The position numbers and the translations under genes were made by a program. A stretch of 64,000 nt of DNA, from NCBI GenBank assembly GCA_963818985.1, contig CAWFUJ010000010.1, forward strand, positions 186,001-250,000. Direction: 5' to 3'. The notes under the pieces were generated by a model, which saw only the letters and a program-made list of their open reading frames with translations, was not told the origin of the DNA and made no database searches. Positions 1 to 9,091 of the stretch are shown one piece after another. Source of the DNA: JAFEDN01 sp963818985. Lineage in GTDB: Bacteria > Pseudomonadota > Gammaproteobacteria > Coxiellales > Coxiellaceae. Position 1 is the stretch's first letter; the number at the start of each line of letters is the position of its first letter.

Positions 1-37
1 AGCCTAACTGTTAGTATAGCTAACCGTTAGACTGTTA

Positions 38-328
38 GCAAAGTTGGCTAAACCGCCTCAACAATTCGCTAGGCCGATCATTAGGGAGTTTACCGATGAA
101 TTAAAAAACTGGTAGACCAAGTGACCTATGCACTTACCGTTACACACTTATTCTTATCCGTCCATTTCGAGAAGGCAATGGCCGCCTCTTATTTGGTTGA
201 TGGCCTTGCAAGCAGGATTGCCGTTCTTACGAACGCTGATACGCTTCGATCTGTTTTCGCGCTTTAATATGAATCCCTTCAATGATGATAGAAGTAACCA
301 CGCTGGCATGTATCATTCTCGCTTTTAA
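38..328 (+). pseudogene. Fic-family protein remnant (frameshifted)
   Basis: This stretch holds pieces of a Fic (AMP-transferase/filamentation) domain spread over two frames. Around 159-190 a frame reads RPFREGNGRL, which matches the Fic active-site motif HPFxxGNGR except that the catalytic His is Arg. A second frame nearby reads LMALQAGLPFL, the helix that normally follows the motif. Upstream, the frame starting at 38 has stop codons at about 110-120. The gene therefore carries at least one frameshift, several stops and a lost catalytic residue. No complete reading frame remains, and its 5' end lies at or beyond the window edge. The identification rests on the motif only. Confidence 0.55.
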
Positions 329-361
329 TTTTGGGTCAGCAAGATCATATGTGATGATTAT

Positions 362-396
362 CGGGGTCAAGTCTAAAATTTTAAGGCTTGACCCCG
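362..396. repeat. Inverted repeat with 10-bp arms, possible terminator
   Basis: Arms CGGGGTCAAG (362-371) and CTTGACCCCG (387-396) are perfectly complementary around an AT-rich loop that is itself nearly self-complementary. It lies between the Fic remnant and the 3' end of the minus-strand gene ending at 412, followed by a T-rich stretch on the plus strand. It could end transcription from either side or be a repeat element. Confidence 0.5.
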
Positions 397-411
397 ACTT
401 ATTTTGTCTTG

Positions 412-615
412 TTATTCATTATTTTTATTTGATAAGTACTTTTCTGGAATCTGTATTTTTTCTGGGGGTATTTTAACAACTTGCCCGTCTTTCCAAACGG
501 AAATGCTTTGTCCGGATTTTTTGTGTTCGGCAAGCGCTTGGGCAACGCCGCGCCTGATGCCGAAATCGATTCTTTCGAAAAGGTCTGTGAGGTCTTTATT
601 GTCGCGTTTACTCAT
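412..615 (-). CDS. Small partner protein of zeta-toxin-like ATPase, putative antitoxin
   Basis: A 67-residue soluble protein with a charged N-terminal helix and a C-terminal segment (SISVWKDGQVVKIPPEKI) of the kind found in the small proteins encoded directly beside zeta-toxin-like P-loop kinases. Its start overlaps the stop of the upstream kinase gene by 4 bases, so the two were co-transcribed. From this arrangement it is inferred to be the cognate antitoxin or accessory protein. The reading frame looks intact although the partner kinase is truncated. No DNA-binding domain is evident. Confidence 0.5.
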   Translation of the reverse strand: MSKRDNKDLTDLFERIDFGIRRGVAQALAEHKKSGQSISVWKDGQVVKIPPEKIQIPEKYLSNKNNE

Positions 616-914
616 GGAATGACTCCTGAAATCTCTGCCAAGATTCTACCAGCTAGGAAGGGGGCGAAACTTCGTGAAGCCATCGTGGTTTCAAAAGAAA
701 AGCTTTTTTTCTGATTGGCTAGATGATGAATTCTCTCCAACATAAGACGACCAGATTGTATCGATACGGATTCAGGATCGAAAGGGGAGAGTGCGGCAGC
801 TATGGCATCGGCATTTACATATTCATGGCAATGGAGTAATTGGGGCAGTAAAGATTTTGCAGAGGTTGTCTTACCTGCCCCATTAGGGCCGCCGATCATA
901 TAAATTTCAGGCAT
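612..914 (-). pseudogene. Zeta-toxin-like P-loop kinase, N-terminal fragment
   Basis: The 100-residue product begins with a Walker A motif GGPNGAGKTT (about residues 8-17), then a YVNAD segment and ETTMASRSF, typical of the zeta-toxin/AAA_33 kinase family, whose toxic members phosphorylate UDP-sugars or related substrates. Family members are normally about 190-200 residues. Here the protein stops shortly after the ETTMASR element, so the C-terminal half with the lid and arginine residues is missing. The short tail runs directly into the downstream small gene, which suggests an internal deletion. Probably non-functional. Confidence 0.6.
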
Positions 915-994
915 TTCCCTTTTTTACCTCTGCATAATTACACAGACAATTTATTACTAATATCTAAACCAATTGTAAGTTATTGATTTTAATT

Positions 995-1068
<74 letters not shown>

Positions 1069-1246
1069 AAGTATGCTGACTATTGAACGAAAATGATTAA
1101 TAGCTAACAAACACTTGATGAATGTATAAAAGTATTTCTTGGCCATTATAAGGGATATTACAGGCGCTAGCCACAACTTTACTTATAGATTTACCATATT
1201 TAAATTTTATCATTGTAAACCTCTTTTTTATAATAAAATAATAGAA

Positions 1247-3067
1247 TTACGCACTTTCTTCCTCACCTTCGAGGAAGCTGTGCAGTTTTTCAGCTCGATT
1301 GGGATGACGTAATTTACGTAAAGCTTTGGCTTCAATTTGGCGTATTCGCTCGCGGGTGACATCAAATTGTTTGCCTACTTCTTCTAGCGTATGATCGGTG
1401 TTCATCTCAATGCCAAATCGCATCCGTAAAACTTTGGCTTCACGGGGGGTCAGACTGGCTAAAATCTCTTGAACCGCCTCGGATAAGCCTGAAGAAGTTG
1501 CGAAATCGACAGGGGATAACATCGTGGTATCTTCAATAAAATCACCTAAGTTCGAGTCTTCGTCTTCACCAATCGGAGTTTCCATAGAAATCGGTTCTTT
1601 GGCAATCTTTAAAACTTTGCGTACTTTGTCTTCCGGCATTTCCATTTTTTTAGCTAATTCTTCCGGGGTGGGTTCAAGACCTGTTTCTTGTAAAAGTTGG
1701 CGGCTAATACGATTTAATTTATTAATGGTTTCAATCATGTGCACAGGGATACGAATGGTGCGTGCTTGATCGGCGATCGAACGAGTAATAGCTTGGCGGA
1801 TCCACCAGGTGGCATAGGTCGAAAATTTATAACCACGCCGGTATTCGAATTTATCGACAGCTTTCATTAACCCGACATTGCCTTCTTGAATTAAATCCAA
1901 AAATTGCAGGCCACGATTGGTATATTTTTTGGCAATGGAAATCACTAAGCGTAAATTGGCTTCAATCATTTCTTTTTTAGCGCGTCGTGATTTGGCTTCA
2001 CCAATTGATAATCGACGATTAATTTCTTTAATTTCAGCGATGCTTAAATGACTGCTTTCTTCTAATTCGATCAAAGTGTTTTGCGCGCGTTTAATTTCTT
2101 TGGCCAATAAGTTTAATTCTTCTGTTTGTTTGGGATTGTCTTTCTTATAGGTTTTTAACCACTCCAAATTGGTTTCATTGCCTGGGAAGGAATGAATAAA
2201 ATTTTTACGTGAGGTGCCGGCTTTGTCTACACAATATTTCATTATGACCCGTTCTTGCATACGAACTTTTTCTAATAATTTACGTAATCGGTTGGTTTGA
2301 CGATTAAATTGTTTGACAGATAGTTTGCAGTGAGAGAAGTATTCAGTCAGGGCTTTTTGCTGTTTTAGAGTAGTGGCATGCTTAACCCCGTTGCGCTTGA
2401 TAGAATTGACATACGCTTGGTACAATTCCTGGAGACCAGCCATGTATTTAGCCGCTTCTGCTGGATCTGGACCGCTTTCTCCAAACTCATCGCCAGTCTC
2501 TTCACTACTGGCCATATTCTGAAGCTCTTGAGTGATGTCCGCTTCTTCAGTAACAACACTTTCTTCACCTTCGATATGATAAAAACCAGTCACCAAATCA
2601 CTTAGGCGGCCGTGTTCGGCAACAATGCGTTGATATTCTTCGATAATAGAAGCAATAATCTTAGGATATACTGCAATAGCAGTCAGTACTTGGCGTGTGC
2701 CTTCTTCAATGCGTTTAGCAATGTTGATTTCACCTTCACGGGTTAATAACTCGACTTTGCCCATTTCGCGCATATAAAGGCGTACTGGATCGGTAGTGCG
2801 GGTTTCTGTCACTAATACGTCAATGGCTTCGCTAATTTCTTCTTCGGTGCCGCTTTCTTCATCGCTCAGCAATAGTTGATCTGTATCTGGTGTGACTTCG
2901 TAGACCTTAATACCCATTTCATTTAGGCGACCAATAATTCCTTCCATTTGTTCTGGGTCAACAAAATCGCTGGGTAATAAATTAAGTAAGTCTTCTTGCA
3001 GCAAATAACCTTTATGTTTTGCTTCTTCAAGAAGAGCGCTAAAGCCTAATTTTTGTTCATCTGCCAT
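1247..3067 (-). CDS. rpoD: RNA polymerase sigma factor RpoD (sigma-70)
   Basis: Primary sigma factor, 606 residues, a normal length for gammaproteobacterial sigma-70. Region 1.1 occupies about the first 80 residues, followed by region 1.2 (DPVRLYMREMG), a long acidic non-conserved insert, region 2 with the promoter-melting helix (YKFSTYATWWIRQAI), region 3, and region 4 with the -35 recognition helix (DVTRERIRQIEAKALRKL). It directs RNA polymerase to housekeeping promoters. It is the last gene of the rpsU-yqeY-dnaG-rpoD operon on the minus strand, about 125 bases after dnaG. Confidence 0.98.
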   Translation of the reverse strand: MADEQKLGFSALLEEAKHKGYLLQEDLLNLLPSDFVDPEQMEGIIGRLNEMGIKVYEVTPDTDQLLLSDEESGTEEEISEAIDVLVTETRTTDPVRLYMREMGKVELLTREGEINIAKRIEEGTRQVLTAIAVYPKIIASIIEEYQRIVAEHGRLSDLVTGFYHIEGEESVVTEEADITQELQNMASSEETGDEFGESGPDPAEAAKYMAGLQELYQAYVNSIKRNGVKHATTLKQQKALTEYFSHCKLSVKQFNRQTNRLRKLLEKVRMQERVIMKYCVDKAGTSRKNFIHSFPGNETNLEWLKTYKKDNPKQTEELNLLAKEIKRAQNTLIELEESSHLSIAEIKEINRRLSIGEAKSRRAKKEMIEANLRLVISIAKKYTNRGLQFLDLIQEGNVGLMKAVDKFEYRRGYKFSTYATWWIRQAITRSIADQARTIRIPVHMIETINKLNRISRQLLQETGLEPTPEELAKKMEMPEDKVRKVLKIAKEPISMETPIGEDEDSNLGDFIEDTTMLSPVDFATSSGLSEAVQEILASLTPREAKVLRMRFGIEMNTDHTLEEVGKQFDVTRERIRQIEAKALRKLRHPNRAEKLHSFLEGEEESA

Positions 3068-3192
3068 TTCTTTTCTCTCTACCTATTGGACAGACACTGT
3101 AGCATTAATTTGCCCGACAATCTAGATTCGGATGCCTACAAATGTACGATTTGTCATACCTTCCTTGGCGATGAATTTTATAAAGCCAGTCT

Positions 3193-4947
3193 CTATCTTT
3201 CACTGGCATCTTTTTTAATTTTAGCTAATAAAATCTGTAATTGCTGCTTTTCTTCTAAATTTAATTGCGAATTTTTAGCTTTTTCCACTAATGCCTGAAT
3301 GGCTTGGCCGGTAGAATGTTGTTGCAGATTAGCCAAAGCACCTAAGAATTCAGCTTTTATGGCTTCACTCGCAATTTCAGGTTTGCGTGCAGCTAGCATG
3401 GCAATCACTTGGCGTTCTTCTTCCTCTTCGCTGTAAGCTAATAATTTGCCGGTGGTGAGTTCTGGTTGTTGTTTCAATAACTGCCATACGCTGAGTAACA
3501 GCTTCTTCCCAGGCGCTTCAATTGCATGTAACCAGGTCAGGTCTGTGACTAATTCAGTTAATTTGGGTTGATGTAGAATTAACGAAGTTGCTAAATGTGC
3601 AGGAGGTAATAATACATGCGCAGAACGAGGCGCAAGGGCGCGACGTATAGTCTGGGTTTTTTTTGGTGCAGGTTGCAAATATTCTGTCAGTGCTGCTGCG
3701 CTTATTTGTAATTCCTGAGCTAATTGATCATACAATAATTGCCGAAATAATCCCTGGGGAATGGTATTTAAATATTGCGCGGCTTGTTGGCCATAATGGG
3801 CTTTATCAGCGGTATTATGAATGGGAATTTTTTCTTTTAATTCGGCAAAAAAGAAATCATTAAGTGCCATTGCTTGTTCCATGCGCTTAGTAAATGCAGC
3901 GCCCCCTTCTTTTCGTACAATACTATCCGGATCTTCTTTTTCAGGCAGGAATAAAAATTTAATTCGAATACTTTCTCGAAGTAAAGGAAGAGAGATTATC
4001 AGCGCCTTCCATGCAGCTAGCCTGCCAGCCCGATCACCATCAAAACAAAAAATTAATTGATCGGTATACCGAAATAATTTTTGTAATTGTTTAAAGGTCA
4101 CAGCAGTGCCCATACTGGCCACCGCATAATGAATTTTATGCTGATGTAAAGCAACCACATCCATGTAGCCTTCTACCATTAATAACTGATTCAATTGAGT
4201 TTTATGCTGTCGCGCTTCATATAATCCATAAATCTCGCTGCCTTTATGGAAGAGGGGTGTGTCGGGTGAATTCATATATTTTGGTTGTGCGTTGCCAAGG
4301 GTGCGACCGCCAAATCCTATTATTTGCCCTTGAATATTGCGAATTGGGAACATAATACGTGCACGAAAACGATCATAACTTTGGCCCTGTTCTTTTTTAA
4401 TGACCAAGCCATTGCTGATCAACGCGGATTGTCGATCTGGCTGTTGACCCACATGTAGTTGAAGCTGTTGCCAACCATCATGAGCGTAGCCTAGACCAAA
4501 AATTTTAGCGATTTCTCCAGATACGCCTCGTGACTTCAAGTATTGAATTGCAGTGGTGTGATTGCGAAGAGCGCGTTGATAGAATCGAGCTGCTACTTCC
4601 AGGGTTTCATACAAAATCCGATCCTGGCCAACCGAGGCTGAGTTTATTTCTGATGGAATTTCTAAGTTCAGTAAGCCGGCTAAATGGGTGACCGCTTCGC
4701 GGAAATCAAAATGATCGAAAGCCATTAAAAATCCAATTGCGTTTCCGCTGGCGCTGCAGCCGAAGCAATAATAAAATTGTTTGCTTTGGCTGACAGAGAA
4801 TGAGGGGGTTTTTTCTTCATGGAAGGGGCACCGTGCTTGATAATTATCGCCGCGTTTAATTAAATTAATTCGACTGCGAATAATTTCAACTATATCGCTT
4901 CGTGCCAACAATTCTTGGATAAAGGAATTAGGGATGCGTTGGGTCAT
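3193..4947 (-). CDS. dnaG: DNA primase DnaG
   Basis: Synthesises RNA primers for replication. The 584-residue product has an N-terminal CHC2-type zinc-binding domain (CPFHEEKTPSF followed by YYCFGC), a central TOPRIM catalytic core (LLMVEGYMDVV and FCFDGDRAGR), and a C-terminal region of lower similarity expected to bind the DnaB helicase. The length is typical. It lies 37 bases downstream of yqeY and upstream of rpoD in the macromolecular synthesis operon. Confidence 0.97.
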   Translation of the reverse strand: MTQRIPNSFIQELLARSDIVEIIRSRINLIKRGDNYQARCPFHEEKTPSFSVSQSKQFYYCFGCSASGNAIGFLMAFDHFDFREAVTHLAGLLNLEIPSEINSASVGQDRILYETLEVAARFYQRALRNHTTAIQYLKSRGVSGEIAKIFGLGYAHDGWQQLQLHVGQQPDRQSALISNGLVIKKEQGQSYDRFRARIMFPIRNIQGQIIGFGGRTLGNAQPKYMNSPDTPLFHKGSEIYGLYEARQHKTQLNQLLMVEGYMDVVALHQHKIHYAVASMGTAVTFKQLQKLFRYTDQLIFCFDGDRAGRLAAWKALIISLPLLRESIRIKFLFLPEKEDPDSIVRKEGGAAFTKRMEQAMALNDFFFAELKEKIPIHNTADKAHYGQQAAQYLNTIPQGLFRQLLYDQLAQELQISAAALTEYLQPAPKKTQTIRRALAPRSAHVLLPPAHLATSLILHQPKLTELVTDLTWLHAIEAPGKKLLLSVWQLLKQQPELTTGKLLAYSEEEEERQVIAMLAARKPEIASEAIKAEFLGALANLQQHSTGQAIQALVEKAKNSQLNLEEKQQLQILLAKIKKDASER

Positions 4948-4984
4948 AACTTTAGCTCATCTCTCCCGGGAGGGGAGGGGATTA

Positions 4985-5443
4985 TTAACCGCTTTGCAAT
5001 AATTTTTTAACCTTAGCGCTGACTTTGGCTATATCTGCACGGCCCGCGAGCTGGGTTTTGAGAACGTTCATGACTTTACCCATTTCTTGTACCGAAGCGG
5101 GTCTCACATTTTCCATGGCAGTTTGAATGGCTAGGTCAATTTCAGCTTCAGCCATTTGTTGGGGTAAATAAGCAGTAAGAATATCGATCTCTTTTTGCTC
5201 TTTACCCGCCAGGTCAGTGCGATTGGCAATTTGAAATTGGGCAATTGCATCTAATCGTTGCTTAATCATCTTGTTGATAATATTGATAATATCTAAATCA
5301 GTCAGGGTGATCCTTTCATCCACTTCACGTTGTTTTATTGAGGCCAATAGCATACGTATGGTGATCAAGCGCTCGCTCTCTTTAGCGCGCATTGCGGCTT
5401 TCATATCTTCAACAATGCGGTTTTTAAGCGAATCAGTAGTCAT
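4985..5443 (-). CDS. yqeY: GatB/YqeY domain protein
   Basis: A 152-residue protein of the YqeY family, which shares its fold with the C-terminal tRNA-binding domain of GatB. Family features include LKNRIVEDMKAAMRAKES at the start, a central TAYLPQQM segment, and a C-terminal MGKVMNVLK helix. Its exact role is unknown; tRNA-dependent amidation is suggested only from homology. It begins 2 bases after the rpsU stop and precedes dnaG, the arrangement seen in Legionella, Coxiella and Pseudomonas relatives. Confidence 0.93.
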   Translation of the reverse strand: MTTDSLKNRIVEDMKAAMRAKESERLITIRMLLASIKQREVDERITLTDLDIINIINKMIKQRLDAIAQFQIANRTDLAGKEQKEIDILTAYLPQQMAEAEIDLAIQTAMENVRPASVQEMGKVMNVLKTQLAGRADIAKVSAKVKKLLQSG

Positions 5444-5445
5444 AA

Positions 5446-5670
5446 TTAATAGCGGGTCCGTTCACGCTCAAGTAATTCCTGTTCTTTTTGCAACTTTTTC
5501 TGGTAGCGTTTAACTGCGGCAGCCTTTTTGCGTTTACGCTTAGTCGTTGGTTTTTCATAGTTTTCAATTTGTCTTAATTTGCTCATAATTCCGGCTTTTT
5601 CACAGGCGCGTTTAAAGCGACGCATGGCTAGATCAAAAGAACTTCTTTCTGTAATCTCAACAGTGGGCAT
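5446..5670 (-). CDS. rpsU: 30S ribosomal protein bS21
   Basis: A very basic 74-residue protein with the bS21 hallmarks: FDLAMRRFKRACEKAGI near the N terminus, followed by a Lys/Arg-rich tail (RKRKKAAAVKRYQKKLQ). It assists initiation of translation on the 30S platform. It is the first gene of the rpsU-yqeY-dnaG-rpoD operon, so the operon promoter is expected in the 5671-5788 gap, where no clear consensus pair was identified. Length is close to the E. coli 71 residues. Confidence 0.97.
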   Translation of the reverse strand: MPTVEITERSSFDLAMRRFKRACEKAGIMSKLRQIENYEKPTTKRKRKKAAAVKRYQKKLQKEQELLERERTRY

Positions 5671-5788
5671 AAATTGGACACCTCATTTAACTAACTCCTA
5701 AAGATAAAATAGCCGTCCATGTTAATGTCTTTTTCAAAAATAAGCAAGCGAGACCCAAGGCCCGCCTTACGGACAGGTGTTATTAGCA

Positions 5789-6157
5789 TTATTTTTGAAT
5801 GTAGTGGTTTAATACGCCCTTCAAAAAGGGTTTAAACTCTTTGACCAATCGTTGCCAATATAAGGCATGTTGGCGGAAAATTTTGTTAGGGGTTGGTTTG
5901 GCTATAAAGTATTGGGCCATTTCGCTGCCGCAAATGATCAGGTCACAAAAATGAACATACTCTTCGTTAAACAAGGTAATAGTTTGAACGGTTAATAAAC
6001 GATTTAATATGGCTTTCATTTGCTCAATTTGCTGAACGGCTTGTTCAATGCTTGGATCATTCTCAAGCATGATTTTGTGGATACGTTGTAGCGGTATTGA
6101 CAATTCCTGGGTCAGGTGAGAAAAATTATGTCTGTGCTGGTTATGATTTTTTTTCAT
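5789..6157 (-). CDS. Hypothetical soluble protein
   Basis: A 122-residue protein with no family recognised. The N terminus is His/Asn-rich (KKNHNQHRHNF), the remainder is predicted helical with no signal peptide or membrane segment. It contains two Cys around the middle (HFCDLIICG). It stands alone between rpsU and the divergent nhaA on the same strand as rpsU, and codon use resembles its neighbours, which supports real coding. Function unknown. Confidence 0.6.
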   Translation of the reverse strand: MKKNHNQHRHNFSHLTQELSIPLQRIHKIMLENDPSIEQAVQQIEQMKAILNRLLTVQTITLFNEEYVHFCDLIICGSEMAQYFIAKPTPNKIFRQHALYWQRLVKEFKPFLKGVLNHYIQK

Positions 6158-6268
6158 TTATTGCCTCAAAAATTTACTATTTAAGACCATTATTTAATCA
6201 TGCAAAGTGGATAGAATATGTAGGATAAACTAGACACGTTTGAAGGGCTGGAAAATGAAAATATATCT

Positions 6269-6297
6269 TTGGCTAAATACATAAAAGACAGTATAAT
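6269..6297 (+). promoter_or_regulatory. Sigma-70-type promoter for nhaA
   Basis: A -35 box TTGGCT at 6269-6274 and a consensus -10 box TATAAT at 6292-6297 are separated by 17 bases. The predicted start of transcription is near 6304, leaving a leader of about 22 bases with a GGGAG ribosome binding site at 6316-6320 before the GTG start at 6326. Confidence 0.7.
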
Positions 6298-6325
6298 CAA
6301 AGAATAGCAAAATCTGGGAGAAAAA

Positions 6326-7510
6326 GTGCCAATTGGTCGTGTCGTTAAAAAATTTATTCAGTTAGAGTCAAGCGCGGGTATTGCTTTATTTGCAATGGCG
6401 GTCTTAGCGTTGCTTTTAGATAATTCCCCTGTGCACGGTTTTTATACCCAGCTTTTTGATACCGTCATTAGTATCCGATTTGGTGAGGTGGGATTGTCTA
6501 AACCCTTATTGTTGTGGGTCAATGATGGTTTTATGGCGATTTTTTTCTTATTAGTGGGCTTGGAGATCAAGCGTGAATTATTTGAAGGCGAATTAAATAC
6601 CCTCGCTAAAGCAATCTTGCCAGCCATTGCTGCGCTAGGTGGTATGGTGGTACCAGCACTGATATATATAGGTTTAAATTTGCATGACCCACACGCTTTA
6701 AAGGGGTGGGCCATTCCCACTGCGACAGATATTGCCTTTTCTTTAGGAATTTTATCGTTATTAGGGTCGCGCGTTCCATCTTCATTAAAAATCTTTTTGA
6801 TGGCCTTGGCGATTTTTGATGATATTGGAGCAGTTATTATCATTGGGTTTTTTTATTCACATGAGATTTCCGTATTAGCTTTGTGTTTGGCGCTGGTGCT
6901 TTTAATTCTCTTATTGGTGATGAATCGTTTAAAAGTCACGAATTTATTTGCCTATATGTTAGTAGGTATCATTTTATGGGTTTGCGTTCTGCAATCTGGA
7001 GTACATGCTACCTTATCGGGCATTGCTCTTGGTTTTGCCATTCCTTTGAGGGACCCGGTGCGCCCTCATTATTTACCATCAGCAGAGTTAATTAAGGCGC
7101 TTCATCCGTGGGTGGCGTTTGGAATTTTGCCGCTTTTTGCTTTTGCCAATGCGGGCGTATCATTTGAAGGTATGCGTTGGCACCACTTTGTCAGCACAGT
7201 GTCGGTAGGGGTTGCATTGGGACTGTTTATTGGTAAGCAGGTGGGCATTTGGGGAGCTACCATGCTGGCTATTAAATCAGGCCTAGGAAAAATGCCTAAC
7301 GGTGGCACGTCTTTAGGTTTATATGGCATTGGATTAGTGGCTGGTGTAGGTTTTACCATGAGTTTATTTATTGGTACATTAGCTTTTGAGTCCGGTGGGA
7401 ATTCAGCTTTATATGCCGCGATGGTTCGAACGGGAGTTTTACTTGGCTCCTTAATCTCGGGCGTGTTTGGGTATATGGTCCTAAAACATATTTACGGCAA
7501 TTCTCGCTGA
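6326..7510 (+). CDS. nhaA: Na+/H+ antiporter NhaA
   Basis: A 394-residue inner-membrane protein (E. coli NhaA 388) with about 12 hydrophobic segments. It exchanges cytoplasmic Na+ or Li+ for external protons and protects against alkaline and sodium stress. The paired aspartates of the transport site are present in IFDDIGAV, and the TATDIAFSLG segment forming the interrupted helix is present. The GTG start at 6326 is supported by GGGAG six bases upstream and the N-terminal KKFIQLESSAGI that is typical of the family. It converges with ybeD, with a 10-base gap. Confidence 0.97.
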   Translation: MPIGRVVKKFIQLESSAGIALFAMAVLALLLDNSPVHGFYTQLFDTVISIRFGEVGLSKPLLLWVNDGFMAIFFLLVGLEIKRELFEGELNTLAKAILPAIAALGGMVVPALIYIGLNLHDPHALKGWAIPTATDIAFSLGILSLLGSRVPSSLKIFLMALAIFDDIGAVIIIGFFYSHEISVLALCLALVLLILLLVMNRLKVTNLFAYMLVGIILWVCVLQSGVHATLSGIALGFAIPLRDPVRPHYLPSAELIKALHPWVAFGILPLFAFANAGVSFEGMRWHHFVSTVSVGVALGLFIGKQVGIWGATMLAIKSGLGKMPNGGTSLGLYGIGLVAGVGFTMSLFIGTLAFESGGNSALYAAMVRTGVLLGSLISGVFGYMVLKHIYGNSR

Positions 7511-7520
7511 GTCTCTCGAA

Positions 7521-7775
7521 CTATAAGGCCATCAGTACGTCGGGATGGCTAGTTAATGCTCGATATAACTCGTCTAATTGTTCTTTATTTTCTGCATACA
7601 CTGTCATGGTGATTGACATATAATTGGTAAATTGGCTGTAGCGTTTTTGTATATTGCCATCGCCGCAAGCTGGGAAATATTTATGGACGATCATCAATAC
7701 TTGGTTAAGGAACTCAGCAGAGTTTTTCCCCATGACTTTAATTTGAAAGTCACAGGGAAACTTAATGTTAGTCAT
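7521..7775 (-). CDS. ybeD: YbeD/DUF493 family protein
   Basis: An 84-residue protein matching the DUF493/YbeD family with an ACT-like ferredoxin fold: FPCDFQIKVMG near the start, a central YSQFTNYMSITM strand and a terminal LYRALTSHPDVLMAL. The biochemical role is not established; in many proteobacteria it lies between dacA and the lipoate genes. Here it overlaps the dacA stop by 8 bases and lipB/lipA do not follow in this window. Confidence 0.9.
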   Translation of the reverse strand: MTNIKFPCDFQIKVMGKNSAEFLNQVLMIVHKYFPACGDGNIQKRYSQFTNYMSITMTVYAENKEQLDELYRALTSHPDVLMAL

Positions 7776-9018
7776 TATGTGTAAACCAACCCGTTACTAA
7801 AATCAAGAAATGATCCCAGCCACGTTTAAAAATGTTAGCTTTTAAATCATCTTCCAATGCAACGACGGGGATAGCGACTTGTGGATTGCCTGCCAAAGTG
7901 ACATTAACCACGCCATATTGCTGGCCTTTGATAATAGGAGCCATCAATTTGTGATTAATAACAATATTTGCCTGCAATTGTTTAAATTGATTGGCCGGGA
8001 TGGTAACGTATTCATTTTTCGAAAATCCCAATTTGGCATATTTATTTTTGCCAAACCAAACTCGAGGTTGGTTTTTGGCGGCTATAGTCTGTTGAGCGGT
8101 AAAAAGTTTGTGTGTTTCAAAGAATCGATAGCCCCAGTTCAATAAAGCTTGAGAATCTTGGGTCCGGGAATTATCTCCAGGTGCACCTAGCACCACCGCG
8201 ATTAAGCGCATTTCATTACGTAAAGCCGACGAGACTAAACAATAACCTGCCTCTTCGGTATGCCCTGTTTTTATACCATCAACACTTTCATCTCGCCATA
8301 ATAACCGATTTCGATTAGGTTGACGTATGTTATTAAACATAACCCATTTTTTCTTATACCAGGCGTAGTCTTCGGGATAATCATTAATGATAGCTCGAGA
8401 TAAATTAGCAAGGTCATATGCAGTGGTATAATGATTAGCATCGGGCATGCCTGTGGAATCGGTATAATGAGTGTTTTTCATCCCTAGACGAGCCGCATTT
8501 TCATTCATTAATTGTACAAAGGCATCTTCAGTGCCAGCAACATGCTCGGCCATAGCGACGCTGGCATCATTGCCAGAAGCGACAATAATGCCATCTAATA
8601 ACTCTTTGACTGGAACTTTGCTGCCAACTTGTATAAACATCCGTGAGCCGCCCATCCTCCAGGCTTTTTCACTGATGGTGACCAAATCTTCAAATTTGAT
8701 TTGTCCTTGTCTTAAAGCCGCAGAAGCGACATAAGCGGTCATCAACTTGGTCAAGCTGGCAGGGGGTAAACGATCATGCATATTTTTTTCAGCCAAGACC
8801 TGACCCGTGTTTGCGTCCATCAAGATATAAGCTTTTGCATTAATCTCAGGGGGTTGAGGATTAAAGTTAACAGTGGGTTGTTGACCGTTGGCGGTAGGTT
8901 GTTGAGCTTTAGGGGCGGCGGCGGGCGCTGGTGAAGGAGCGGCAACAGCGTAAACGCTCCAGGCACTAACAAAAATGCCCACTAGGATTTTTTTTATTAA
9001 GTTTTGACGCAAATACAT
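7768..9018 (-). CDS. dacA: D-alanyl-D-alanine carboxypeptidase (PBP5/6 type)
   Basis: A 416-residue low-molecular-weight penicillin-binding protein that trims the terminal D-Ala from peptidoglycan peptides. It has an N-terminal signal peptide ending near VAA, then an Ala/Pro/Gln-rich linker, the catalytic SLTK, the SGN triad element (IIVASGNDAS), and KTG (DGIKTGHTEEAG). A C-terminal amphipathic stretch (DHFLILVTGWF) fits the membrane anchor of PBP5. The Pro/Gln-rich linker with the short repeat QQPTANGQQPT is unusual. It is followed directly by ybeD. Confidence 0.96.
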   Translation of the reverse strand: MYLRQNLIKKILVGIFVSAWSVYAVAAPSPAPAAAPKAQQPTANGQQPTVNFNPQPPEINAKAYILMDANTGQVLAEKNMHDRLPPASLTKLMTAYVASAALRQGQIKFEDLVTISEKAWRMGGSRMFIQVGSKVPVKELLDGIIVASGNDASVAMAEHVAGTEDAFVQLMNENAARLGMKNTHYTDSTGMPDANHYTTAYDLANLSRAIINDYPEDYAWYKKKWVMFNNIRQPNRNRLLWRDESVDGIKTGHTEEAGYCLVSSALRNEMRLIAVVLGAPGDNSRTQDSQALLNWGYRFFETHKLFTAQQTIAAKNQPRVWFGKNKYAKLGFSKNEYVTIPANQFKQLQANIVINHKLMAPIIKGQQYGVVNVTLAGNPQVAIPVVALEDDLKANIFKRGWDHFLILVTGWFTHND

Positions 9019-9091
9019 TTTAGTCCTCCCGGAAAAGTTTGGATATATAATACCATACCTTAAAAGAAAATATATATACTCGTAGTGACCT

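Noticed and set aside
362..396. The palindrome as a regulatory operator for the small antitoxin-like gene
   Set aside because: It lies beyond the 3' end of that gene rather than upstream of its operon, so terminator or repeat is more likely.
6442..6843. A 133-codon open frame on the minus strand inside nhaA
   Set aside because: It is entirely antisense to a well-conserved gene, and its composition reflects the complementary strand of membrane-helix codons.
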